From assembly GCA_015489185.1 (NCBI GenBank), contig WGAE01000130.1, forward strand, positions 1 to 7,994: a DNA stretch of 7,994 nucleotides, in the 5' to 3' direction. The DNA is from Campylobacterales bacterium (lineage in GTDB: Bacteria > Campylobacterota > Campylobacteria > Campylobacterales > QNZT01). This document shows, piece by piece, positions 1-6,249 of the stretch. Made by a program: the position numbers and the translations under genes. Under the pieces are notes generated by a model that was given only the letters and a program-made list of their open reading frames with translations, did no database searches and had not been told where the DNA came from. Every line of letters begins with the position of its first letter. Position 1 is the stretch's first letter.

Positions 1-480
1 CAACTAACACAAAACCATCTCGAACATACCATCAAAACACTTGTCAAAGAGAGCGGTATCAACCCGAACCTGCTGGAGCTTGAAGTCACCGAAAGTTTTC
101 TTTCCGAAAACGCCAAACAGGTCGAAACCGCACTGGGGAACCTCAAAAAGATCGGTATTCTCACCGCTATCGACGATTTTGGAACCGGATACTCTTCACT
201 GGCAAAACTTAAAAAACTCCCGATTTCAAAACTCAAAATCGACAAATCGTTCATCGACGATATTCCCAACGACGAAGACGATATGCAAATTGCCGCGACG
301 ATCATCGCACTTGCGAAAAATCTCAATCTCAGAGTAGTTGCCGAAGGGGTCGAAACCAAAGCACAGGTCGATTTTCTCAAAGAGCACGGCTGTACGCTGA
401 TGCAGGGATATTACTTCAGTGAAGCGATCACGGAAGAGGACTTCAATAACTATCTAAAAGGGAAATCGTCAAACGCATAG
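1..480 (+). CDS. C-terminal part of an EAL-domain c-di-GMP phosphodiesterase (5' end outside window)
   Basis: The reading frame is open from the first base to the TAG at 478-480, giving 159 visible codons, so the gene starts left of the window. These residues are the second half of an EAL domain, which hydrolyses cyclic di-GMP to pGpG in the cytoplasm. Numbering visible residues, I see the ELEVTES metal-binding stretch at 26-32, the DDFGTGYSSL loop at 58-67 (two metal/base aspartates), the lysine of KIDK at 79, AEGVET at 114-119 with its conserved glutamate, and the closing GYYFS segment. All catalytic positions in this part are intact, so the domain is probably active rather than a degenerate receptor. 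The EAL signature itself and any PAS, GGDEF or membrane domains lie outside. The frame ends about 25 residues after the GYYFS segment, typical of an EAL domain at the C-terminus. It converges on tyrA with a 19-nt gap. Confidence 0.93.
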   Translation, partial: QLTQNHLEHTIKTLVKESGINPNLLELEVTESFLSENAKQVETALGNLKKIGILTAIDDFGTGYSSLAKLKKLPISKLKIDKSFIDDIPNDEDDMQIAATIIALAKNLNLRVVAEGVETKAQVDFLKEHGCTLMQGYYFSEAITEEDFNNYLKGKSSNA

Positions 481-495
481 CGGCACGCCCGCTAT
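477..495. terminator. Small hairpin between convergent EAL gene and tyrA
   Basis: A 7-bp perfect inverted repeat, ATAGCGG (477-483) and CCGCTAT (489-495), with a 5-nt loop starts inside the EAL stop codon and ends just before the tyrA stop. It could act as a transcription-end or mRNA 3'-protecting hairpin for either convergent gene. No T-rich tract follows it on either strand, so it is not a canonical intrinsic terminator. Confidence 0.4.
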
Positions 496-499
496 GAGG

Positions 500-1327
500 T
501 TACAAAATTTTGTGAAGTTCGTTGGCGCTTTTCATCCACTGTTTGAGTGCTTCTTCATCTCTGTTTTCCACCATCTCCTTGGCTTTTTGCAGCTCTGTCT
601 GAAACGATTCAATCGCTTCAATCACATTGTCGGCGTTTTGCATAAAAATATCGGTCCACATTTGCGGAGAACTTTTAGCAATTCGGCTCATCCCCCGAAA
701 TCCTCCTGCCGCAAGTGCGAGAATGCTTTTGGGATCTTCCTGTTCCATAACGCTGTTGGCAAGGGCAAAACTGACCGCATGCGGCATATGAGAAATATAT
801 GCGGCGTGGCGATCGTGCTCTTTGGACTTCATGTAGACAATTTGCATACCGAGGGCTTCAAAAATTTCGATCGCCCGGTCACTGTGTTGCAACGCATTCT
901 CTTCCAGATCACATAAAACGACGATCTGACCACGGTACAAATCGGCAACCGCCGCGGTGGGACCGAACTTTTCGCGTCCCGCCATCGGGTGCGAGGCGAC
1001 GAAATTCTGACGTATTTCGGGAGGACAAGAAGCGACAATTTTCGCTTTGGTACTCCCCAGATCGATCACGGTCGTTTCCGGAGAGATATCTTTAAGCTCC
1101 TGCAGCGCCTGAATGATTCCCTCGACAGGTACGGCCAGGATAATCACATCGCACTTTTTGATTTCATCAAATGTAGCGACACGGTCGATCAAGCCGAGCG
1201 AAAGGGCTTTGGTTCCGTGTTGCGGATTGTGATCGTATCCTATGATTTCGACATCAGGCAGACTCCGTTTCAACGCTAGCCCGAACGATCCGCCCATCAG
1301 CCCCAAACCGACAATTCCCGTCTTCAT
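500..1327 (-). CDS. tyrA: Prephenate dehydrogenase TyrA
   Basis: TyrA oxidatively decarboxylates prephenate to 4-hydroxyphenylpyruvate with NAD(P)+, the committed step to tyrosine in the cytoplasm. From the chosen start the protein is 275 aa, a usual size for monofunctional TyrA. It begins with a Rossmann fold: GLGLMGGS at residues 7-14, and an acidic D32 ending the second strand (GYDHN), which favours NAD+. AVPVEGI at 65-71 and DLGSTK at 89-94 follow, then HPMAGRE at 113-119 and SHMPHA at 179-184, which carry the conserved histidines of the catalytic region, and GGFRGMSRIA at 208-217. The rest is the helical dimerisation domain, with no ACT or chorismate mutase domain. The frame stays open to an ATG at 1378, but I chose 1327 because the Rossmann strand begins there and GAGGGAG lies 9 nt upstream. 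It is divergent from bamA, an arrangement I recall from other Campylobacterota. Confidence 0.95.
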   Translation of the reverse strand: MKTGIVGLGLMGGSFGLALKRSLPDVEIIGYDHNPQHGTKALSLGLIDRVATFDEIKKCDVIILAVPVEGIIQALQELKDISPETTVIDLGSTKAKIVASCPPEIRQNFVASHPMAGREKFGPTAAVADLYRGQIVVLCDLEENALQHSDRAIEIFEALGMQIVYMKSKEHDRHAAYISHMPHAVSFALANSVMEQEDPKSILALAAGGFRGMSRIAKSSPQMWTDIFMQNADNVIEAIESFQTELQKAKEMVENRDEEALKQWMKSANELHKIL

Positions 1328-1517
1328 GAAATGACACTCCCTCTTTGGTGTATCGCCGTATATCCTCATATGACACACCGTCTGTATAACTTTGCATAAA
1401 AGGTTAATTTTATCGCTAAACAGATTAAGAAGCGGGAAGATAGTGTTTCATTAGTAAAAAATCTGTATAATCTTTGATAACCTAACCGACACTATTCCAA
1501 CATAAGGTAAAACAGAT
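1328..1517. promoter_or_regulatory. Divergent tyrA/bamA intergenic promoter region
   Basis: This 190-nt AT-rich gap must carry promoters for both divergent genes. For bamA there is a strong -10 (listed separately) and a near-copy of it 81 nt upstream at 1381-1399. For tyrA I see only weak minus-strand -10 candidates, such as TAAAAT within 1405-1415 and TATACA near 1385, and cannot choose between them. The tyrA Shine-Dalgarno-like GAGGGAG lies at about 1337-1343. Confidence 0.5.
1466..1471 (+). promoter_or_regulatory. bamA promoter, -10 element TATAAT
   Basis: A perfect TATAAT lies 46 nt upstream of the bamA start, preceded by an A/T-rich stretch (1446-1463) without a recognisable TTGACA. Housekeeping promoters in Campylobacterota are known to rely on an exact -10 with T-rich upstream periodicity instead of a conserved -35, which fits. 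The predicted transcript start is near 1478, giving a leader of about 40 nt that contains the AAGG ribosome site at 1504-1507. Confidence 0.6.
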
Positions 1518-3770
1518 ATGCATTCGTCCGGAATTTTACGCAGTAGCAAAAATCTTCTGCTGAGCACTTTTTTGCTCTCTTCCGCCCTCTGCGCCGAAAC
1601 GATCAAAGAGGTGCGTTTTGACGGTCTGGTACACATTTCGCCGGAAATTGCGAAAGAGATTATCGGAATCCGTCCCGGAGAGCAACTCGACAAAGCGAAA
1701 ATCAGTGAGAGCATCAAAGCGCTCTACAAACAAAAATATTTCGAAGATATCTGGGTCGAAGACAAAAACGGCGTCCTGGTTTATCATGTCAAAGAGAAAC
1801 CGGTCATCGCCAACGTCAACCTGCGGGGCTACGGCTCGAAAGAGAAGAATGAAGAGATGCTGAGTGCGTCGGGACTGCACAAAGGGGATGTCTACGACGA
1901 AGCGAAAATCAAAAAGATCAAAGAGAAGATCACCAAAAAACTAGAATCGGAAGGTTATTTTGACTCGACGGTGGCGATTAAAGAACAAAAGATCAACGAA
2001 GGAAGTCTGAAAACCGATATTATCGTCAACAAAGGGGAGAATATCCATATCAAAGATATTCGTTTCATCGGGGCGAAAAAGTACGGTTACAGTGACTTCA
2101 AACCCTATATCGCGAACAAAAAACAGCAAACACTGGGATGGTTTTTCGGCAGAGACGACGGAAAACTCAAAGCCGATCAGCTTGCTTACGACGCGCTTCG
2201 TATTCGTGAATTTTACCTCAAACACGGTTTTCTGGATGTCAAAGTCTCCAAACCGTTTCTGAAAACCAACTTCGACGATTATACCGCGACACTGACCTAC
2301 CATATCGATGAAGGTCCGCAATACAGAGTCGGTGATGTAAAGATCGATGTCGACCCTTCAATTATCAATCCCCGACAGCTCAAAAAAGAGCTCAAACTCG
2401 AAAAAGGGAAGATTTTCAATGTCGAAAAGCTACGCAAAGATATCGCGATGATCCAAAAAGAGCTTTCGAAAAAAGGGTACGCCTTTGCCAAAGTCTATCC
2501 CGATGTTCAGCAGAACAAAAAGACTCACCTGGCTTCGGTACACTACAAAATTCAACCCGGCGAAAAGGTCTATGTGCACAATATCACGATTGCGGGGAAC
2601 TCCAGAACGCTCGATCGTGTCATTCGACGTGAACTCTACCTGAGTGAAGGAGAACCCTACTCCCAGACAGACCTGCAGGATTCGATCAACGCTTTGCGTC
2701 GTACCGGTTTTTTCAACGATGTCAAAATCATTCCCACTCCGGTCGACCGTAATCACGTCGATCTGCTCGTCAAAGTAGACGAAGCGAGTACCGGAAGTAT
2801 TATGGGCGGTATCTCCTACGGAAGTTATGACGGATTCGGGGTCAATCTGGGACTTTCCGACAGAAACTTCCTGGGAACCGGTATCGAGACGGGAATCAGT
2901 CTGGATACCTCCGAAAAAACGGTGCGCGGCAGTCTGAGCTTTTTCAACCCGCGCCTTTTTGACTCCGAATATAGTCTGGGCGGCAATATATACCGACGTA
3001 AATTCGACTACTACGACTACAATGAAGATTCGGTCGGCGGAAGTCTGAAAATCGGTAAAAAGATCGGCAGACACTACCACGCATCACTAACATATCTGTA
3101 TGAAGATACAGAGTTGACCGATGTCAGCAATTCACTCAAAAACACGATCTACTTTCAGGAGGGGCGCACCGTCAAAAGCTCTCTGATCCCGGCAATCGTC
3201 TATGACAACACCGACGATTATTATCTGCCGCGATCAGGTATGAATCTGAGTGCTAGTGTCGAATATGCGGGTGTGGGCGGGGACGCCAAGTTTACCCGCA
3301 CCTCTCTGGGCGCGAAGTTCTACTACGGTTTGCAGGATACATTTGATTACGATCTGATTATCCGTCTGAAAGCCAAAGCAAGCCAGATCAGCGATCGCGG
3401 CAATCTGCCGCTGAACGAAAAGCTCTATCTGGGCGGTATGGGTACGGTCAGAGGGTTCAAATACGGTACACTCGCCCCCCGAAACGATACCGGGGCGTTG
3501 GTGGGAGCCAAAAAACTGGCGGCATTCTCACTTGAACTCAGCTTTCCGCTGGTTGAAACGGTACAGATGCGTCTGCTGACATTTCTGGATCATGGTATGA
3601 CAGGAGACCAAAGCTTCAATGAAAACCACCGTACATCCGCGGGTATCGGTATTGAGTGGCCGCGCTCTCCGCTCGGTGTTCCACTGCAAATCTCCTACGC
3701 CAGAGCGCTCGATACCAAACCGGGGGATCTGACATCCCGTATCGAATTTAGCCTGGGAAGACGCTTCTAG
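1518..3770 (+). CDS. bamA: Outer-membrane protein assembly factor BamA (Omp85)
   Basis: BamA is the essential core of the machine that folds and inserts beta-barrel proteins into the outer membrane. The 750-aa product starts with a Sec signal peptide (cleavage likely after ALCA, residue 26). Five POTRA repeats follow at roughly 29-95, 96-175, 178-268, 271-348 and 351-424; POTRA5 has the typical GNSRTLD start and RRTGFF segment. The 16-strand barrel takes up 425-750. The barrel carries the conserved loop-6 motif VRGF at 644-647, which reaches into the lumen, and ends in an aromatic C-terminus (GRRF), the usual outer-membrane targeting signal. Length is close to that of other BamA proteins. The start is supported by AAGG 10 nt upstream and by the signal peptide. 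The stop overlaps the stop of the convergent downstream gene. No lptD, skp or ompH neighbour is visible. TamA is unlikely because that family has three POTRA repeats. Confidence 0.97.
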   Translation: MHSSGILRSSKNLLLSTFLLSSALCAETIKEVRFDGLVHISPEIAKEIIGIRPGEQLDKAKISESIKALYKQKYFEDIWVEDKNGVLVYHVKEKPVIANVNLRGYGSKEKNEEMLSASGLHKGDVYDEAKIKKIKEKITKKLESEGYFDSTVAIKEQKINEGSLKTDIIVNKGENIHIKDIRFIGAKKYGYSDFKPYIANKKQQTLGWFFGRDDGKLKADQLAYDALRIREFYLKHGFLDVKVSKPFLKTNFDDYTATLTYHIDEGPQYRVGDVKIDVDPSIINPRQLKKELKLEKGKIFNVEKLRKDIAMIQKELSKKGYAFAKVYPDVQQNKKTHLASVHYKIQPGEKVYVHNITIAGNSRTLDRVIRRELYLSEGEPYSQTDLQDSINALRRTGFFNDVKIIPTPVDRNHVDLLVKVDEASTGSIMGGISYGSYDGFGVNLGLSDRNFLGTGIETGISLDTSEKTVRGSLSFFNPRLFDSEYSLGGNIYRRKFDYYDYNEDSVGGSLKIGKKIGRHYHASLTYLYEDTELTDVSNSLKNTIYFQEGRTVKSSLIPAIVYDNTDDYYLPRSGMNLSASVEYAGVGGDAKFTRTSLGAKFYYGLQDTFDYDLIIRLKAKASQISDRGNLPLNEKLYLGGMGTVRGFKYGTLAPRNDTGALVGAKKLAAFSLELSFPLVETVQMRLLTFLDHGMTGDQSFNENHRTSAGIGIEWPRSPLGVPLQISYARALDTKPGDLTSRIEFSLGRRF

Positions 3771-3780
3771 GGAAGCGTTT
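3759..3780. terminator. Hairpin over the overlapping convergent stop codons of bamA and the LpoA-like gene
   Basis: ACGCTTC (3761-3767) pairs perfectly with GAAGCGT (3772-3778) around a 4-nt loop, extendable by a G-T and an A-T pair to 9 bp. The loop holds most of the shared CTAG (3767-3770), which encodes TAG for bamA on the plus strand and TAG for the opposing gene on the minus strand. Only TTT follows on the plus strand and nothing T-rich on the minus strand, so it is a weak or atypical bidirectional terminator. Confidence 0.5.
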
Positions 3781-4990
3781 CGGTTGCCGGTTCGGGCGTC
3801 GCGTTGACCAGGTCGACATGACGGAAGCCGCCCTCCTCCGGCTTGACGATACGGGTATCGTAATAGACCTGCTGCGCAAAGAGTTCCTCACTGAAGAGTC
3901 TGCCGGAGCGTAATCCCAGAAGATCGGTCAAAATATAATCGACTCCGACACTGCTTGCATAGTTAATCCAGTTGTAACGAATATCACTTCCGATCAGATC
4001 GTTGATATCCTGGAGTGCAAACGGCGCCTGTCCAATCGCGTTGGCAATCAAAAAACGCTCCCGGTCCTGCCTTTGTGTCAACGTAAAAAGCAGCGGCGAA
4101 TAGTTTACCTGTGTCGATAAAATACGTCTGTAAGGAACTTTGTAACGGCTCATCTGCGCCGCCAGAAGGGCGGATTTGACAACCGGCATATTCAAAAAGA
4201 TCGCCGCATCTTTCAGTTTGCTATTACGTTTAAGCAGATAGGAGAGATTGGCTTTGACATTTGGAATCTCTTTGGTATAGACTATATCTTCAAAACGACT
4301 TTCATGAATATAGTCTGAAATCTTTTTTGCCAGTGTACTGCCGTCTCCAAATATAACGATTTTATGATCTGCATACTGCAACAACGCATCGACCTGCGCT
4401 TTGTAGTCGATTCCGCCGTAAAGGAAATTTGGATTGTCGACCTGCATATCATCAATATTGACCGTCGGTACATAGACGATGACATCTTTGGCGATTTTGG
4501 CAAAGCGATTCGCACCCTCCGCCGTCAGCGGCGCGACGATAAGCCGAAACCCTTTATGGCGTATCTTTTGCAAAGCCAGCAACAAGTCATCTTCACTCTG
4601 GGTTTTTGAATCAAACACTTCAAGCACAAAATGCTGTTTATTATAGAGTAGATAAGAGAGGATCGCGTTGGCAACCGAATCGGCATAGGCGCCGATCACT
4701 TTTCTGGGCACCAGCAACGCAATCTTCGGCTTTTCGAGTTTGATATTTGCTTTCGGAACAGCGGCGACTGTCGGTTCGCTTTCACCCGGCATCTCCTCCT
4801 CTTTCAGATACTCCTCCGCGGAGATCACCTCCTCTTCTACGGTCACATTACCGGACGGCGGCTGTACGGTATCCGGAGCGGTATTTTCGTCGAAAGTACC
4901 CATCATAATTGTCTCTACCGGTTTCTCTTCATAAAGCGGTGCCGCGCTCAATACGCTGCATACCAAGAACATTACAATCCACTGTTTCAT
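3767..4990 (-). CDS. Secreted protein with periplasmic-binding (type 1) fold, LpoA-like
   Basis: I do not recognise an exact named family. The 407-aa product has an N-terminal signal peptide (residues 1 to about 17, cleavage near LSAA). The cysteine at 11 is not in a lipobox, so a soluble periplasmic protein is more likely than a lipoprotein. Residues 18-85 are a Glu/Pro-rich, probably disordered linker. From about 88 the pattern resembles a two-lobed substrate-binding fold: KIALLVPRK at 88-96 then a long helix, FRLIVAPLT at 148-156, VIVYVPTVN at 170-178, KIVIFGDGS at 210-218 and DAAIFLNMP at 261-269. This is like the C-terminal domain of LpoA, the activator of penicillin-binding proteins, or ligand-binding proteins of branched-chain amino acid ABC systems. 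No transporter genes are adjacent, which argues against an ABC role. Its ATG overlaps the stop of the uracil-DNA glycosylase gene (ATGA at 4987-4990), with AAGG about 8 nt upstream, so the two are translationally coupled. Confidence 0.8.
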   Translation of the reverse strand: MKQWIVMFLVCSVLSAAPLYEEKPVETIMMGTFDENTAPDTVQPPSGNVTVEEEVISAEEYLKEEEMPGESEPTVAAVPKANIKLEKPKIALLVPRKVIGAYADSVANAILSYLLYNKQHFVLEVFDSKTQSEDDLLLALQKIRHKGFRLIVAPLTAEGANRFAKIAKDVIVYVPTVNIDDMQVDNPNFLYGGIDYKAQVDALLQYADHKIVIFGDGSTLAKKISDYIHESRFEDIVYTKEIPNVKANLSYLLKRNSKLKDAAIFLNMPVVKSALLAAQMSRYKVPYRRILSTQVNYSPLLFTLTQRQDRERFLIANAIGQAPFALQDINDLIGSDIRYNWINYASSVGVDYILTDLLGLRSGRLFSEELFAQQVYYDTRIVKPEEGGFRHVDLVNATPEPATETLP

Positions 4991-5649
4991 AACATTGCCT
5001 TTACTTTCAACATATCCTGATAGACATCCCGTTTCGCGGAAGGGTTGCGCAACAGATAACTGGGATGAAATGTCGGAACAAGTTTATATTTTCCAAAATC
5101 GATCACTTCGCCGCGCACTCTGGAGATAGGTGTATGCATCTCCCCGGTCAGGTAGCGGTAACTCGTACTTCCCAAAGAGACGATGATCTGCGGTGAAATG
5201 ATCTCGATCTGTTTAAGCAAATAGGGTTTGCAGGTATTCGCCTCTTCGGGAGTCGGGACGCGGTTTCCCGGCGGACGACATTTGACGATGTTGGCGATAT
5301 AGACATCTTCGCGTCTGAGTTCAAGGACGTTTTCGATGATCTTCGTCAGCAACTGCCCCGCCCTGCCGACAAACGGACGACCCGTATTGTCCTCCATCTC
5401 ACCGGGACCTTCTCCGACAAACATCAACTTCGCGTGCGGATTTCCCTCACCGAAAACGACATGTTTGCGTGTCTTGCTCAAACCGCAGAGATGACATGAA
5501 AGCGTATACTCCCTGAGTGCTTCAAGCGTATTCGGCAAAGCCGTATGCTGCGCGTCTGCTACCCTTTCGACAGATCGCGGTTCATCAAAATAGTCGTATC
5601 CGAACGATTTGAGCTGATAAAGCTGTTTCAGGAGTTTGAGTTGTTGCAT
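4987..5649 (-). CDS. Family 4 (iron-sulfur) uracil-DNA glycosylase
   Basis: The enzyme removes uracil arising from cytosine deamination or dUTP misincorporation, starting base-excision repair. The 220-aa protein has four cysteines for the [4Fe-4S] cluster of family 4: C52 and C55 (SCHLC), C124 (KCRPPGNR) and C140 (NTC). Catalytic motif A is GEGPGEMED at 79-87, GRPFVGRAG at 90-98 follows, and motif B is HPSYLLRNP at 195-203. The first 48 residues are an extension rich in Leu, Gln and Lys before the core; I see no known domain in it. There is no alternative start near the ATG at 5649: an in-frame TAA lies about 30 nt upstream and the next methionine is inside the catalytic core. A TATGAT sits 6 nt before the ATG, and no ribosome-binding site is visible. 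It is coupled by ATGA to the LpoA-like gene and lies 90 nt downstream of the superoxide reductase gene. Such proteins are often annotated as phage DNA polymerase-related. Confidence 0.94.
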   Translation of the reverse strand: MQQLKLLKQLYQLKSFGYDYFDEPRSVERVADAQHTALPNTLEALREYTLSCHLCGLSKTRKHVVFGEGNPHAKLMFVGEGPGEMEDNTGRPFVGRAGQLLTKIIENVLELRREDVYIANIVKCRPPGNRVPTPEEANTCKPYLLKQIEIISPQIIVSLGSTSYRYLTGEMHTPISRVRGEVIDFGKYKLVPTFHPSYLLRNPSAKRDVYQDMLKVKAML

Positions 5650-5655
5650 GAAAGT

Positions 5656-5661
5656 ATCATA
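5656..5661 (-). promoter_or_regulatory. Possible promoter -10 (TATGAT) immediately upstream of the uracil-DNA glycosylase
   Basis: TATGAT matches the -10 consensus at five of six positions and has T-rich DNA upstream. It ends 6 nt before the ATG, so transcription would begin at or within a base or two of the start codon. That fits the missing Shine-Dalgarno sequence. The gene could instead be read through from the superoxide reductase promoter. Confidence 0.35.
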
Positions 5662-5701
5662 ACCAACTGCGTGTTAAAAACGGGTAAAGAGAGAAGTTTT
5701 G

Positions 5702-5729
5702 TGAAGAGAGGAGAGAACGCCTCTCTTCA
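5702..5729 (-). terminator. Hairpin downstream of the superoxide reductase gene
   Basis: A 10-bp perfect stem, TGAAGAGAGG (5702-5711) with CCTCTCTTCA (5720-5729), and an 8-nt loop lies 10 nt after the superoxide reductase stop. On the minus transcript it is followed by CAAAACTTCTCTC, not a U tract. It may therefore be a weak terminator, an RNase-blocking 3' structure or an attenuating element before the uracil-DNA glycosylase gene. Confidence 0.5.
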
Positions 5730-5739
5730 TGAAGTGTAA

Positions 5740-6126
5740 TTATTCGCTAACGGTAACCGTTTTGGGATCACTCTCCCAGATACCGTGTTTTGTACAGTAG
5801 CTGTGCGCTACCAGTGTCATTTTTTTACCGGTAGGTACGACGTTGAAAGTCACTTCCGCCTGACCGCACGCATTACCGAGTGTACCCGGCAGAAAATCGG
5901 CACGTGCAAGCAGTGTGTCTCCGTTGTAGAGTGCGATGTTCGCGATAAAGTGATCAAAATCGTCCGGGTGGCAATATTCATTACCCACTTTGACGGTTAC
6001 GGGAAACTTCTCACCCGCTTTCGCTTCATCCGCGCAGTGGATGAACGGAGAGTGTCTGTCGATGTAATCTTTTTTAGACTCTCTTTCAATTGTATCGATG
6101 TCTACATATCTGTTGATTTTTGGCAT
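5740..6126 (-). CDS. Superoxide reductase, one-iron (class II, neelaredoxin-type)
   Basis: The enzyme reduces superoxide to hydrogen peroxide at a mononuclear Fe(His)4Cys centre without releasing O2, a common defence in microaerophiles and anaerobes. From the chosen start the protein is 128 aa. The five iron ligands are visible: H25 (RHSPFIH), H53 and H59 (CHPDDFDH), C111 and H114 (SYCTKHGIW). There is no N-terminal desulforedoxin CxxC domain, so it is the one-iron form. There is no signal peptide, so it should be cytoplasmic. The residues before H25 are Asp-Arg, where the family normally has Glu-Lys. Two in-frame ATGs lie at 6132 and 6126. AAGGA is only 1 nt from the first but about 6 nt from the second, so I chose 6126 (MPKINRY). 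It has its own predicted promoter and is followed by a hairpin. SoxZ has a related fold but lacks this iron site. Confidence 0.9.
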   Translation of the reverse strand: MPKINRYVDIDTIERESKKDYIDRHSPFIHCADEAKAGEKFPVTVKVGNEYCHPDDFDHFIANIALYNGDTLLARADFLPGTLGNACGQAEVTFNVVPTGKKMTLVAHSYCTKHGIWESDPKTVTVSE

Positions 6127-6156
6127 TTTCATTCCTTTTTCATGAAGTGATTTGAT

Positions 6157-6182
6157 AACGGTCGCTTATGCAACGAACCGTT
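6157..6182 (-). promoter_or_regulatory. Imperfect inverted repeat in the superoxide reductase leader
   Basis: AACGGTCG (6157-6164) pairs with CG-ACCGTT (6174-6182) with a single bulged A. The loop is CTTATGCAA. It lies between the predicted transcript start (about 6186) and the ribosome-binding site, so it could be an operator overlapping the start of transcription or a stem-loop at the 5' end of the mRNA. Confidence 0.35.
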
Positions 6183-6192
6183 TTGTACAGGC

Positions 6193-6198
6193 ATTATA
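6193..6198 (-). promoter_or_regulatory. Superoxide reductase promoter, -10 element TATAAT
   Basis: An exact TATAAT (read on the minus strand) lies 66 nt upstream of the chosen start. AT-rich DNA precedes it and there is no clear -35, as is usual for Campylobacterota housekeeping promoters. A leader of about 60 nt is predicted. Confidence 0.6.
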
Positions 6199-6249
6199 AC
6201 CGATCAAAGTTTAAAATGGGATAAAGAAAGTCCTAATTAACAAAACTGC

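Noticed and set aside
502..513. Perfect 12-bp palindrome ACAAAATTTTGT at the 3' end of tyrA
   Set aside because: It is AT-only apart from the outer C-G pairs, has no loop for a stable hairpin and lies inside the coding end of tyrA. It is easily explained by chance in AT-rich codons.
1328..1378. N-terminal extension of tyrA starting at 1378
   Set aside because: The extra 17 residues lie before the Rossmann strand that normally begins TyrA. A good Shine-Dalgarno sequence precedes the ATG at 1327, and the segment overlaps the likely leader.
2430..3080. Long open frame (216 codons) antisense to bamA
   Set aside because: It lies wholly inside bamA, whose POTRA and barrel sequence is unmistakable. 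The antisense product is low-complexity Val/Asp/Phe-rich with no recognisable domain, and I see no ribosome site for it.
508..5706. Recurring TTTTGTGAAG at 508-517 and 5697-5706, similar to the tandem repeat at 6250-6269
   Set aside because: The two extra copies are single, one lies inside tyrA and the other next to a hairpin, with no common position relative to a promoter. They are too few and too short to claim a motif family.
5740..6126. Alternative reading of the superoxide reductase gene as a SoxZ-like sulfur carrier component
   Set aside because: The fold is similar, but the SYCTKHGIW motif and the three upstream histidines form the superoxide reductase iron site, and no soxY or other sox gene is adjacent.
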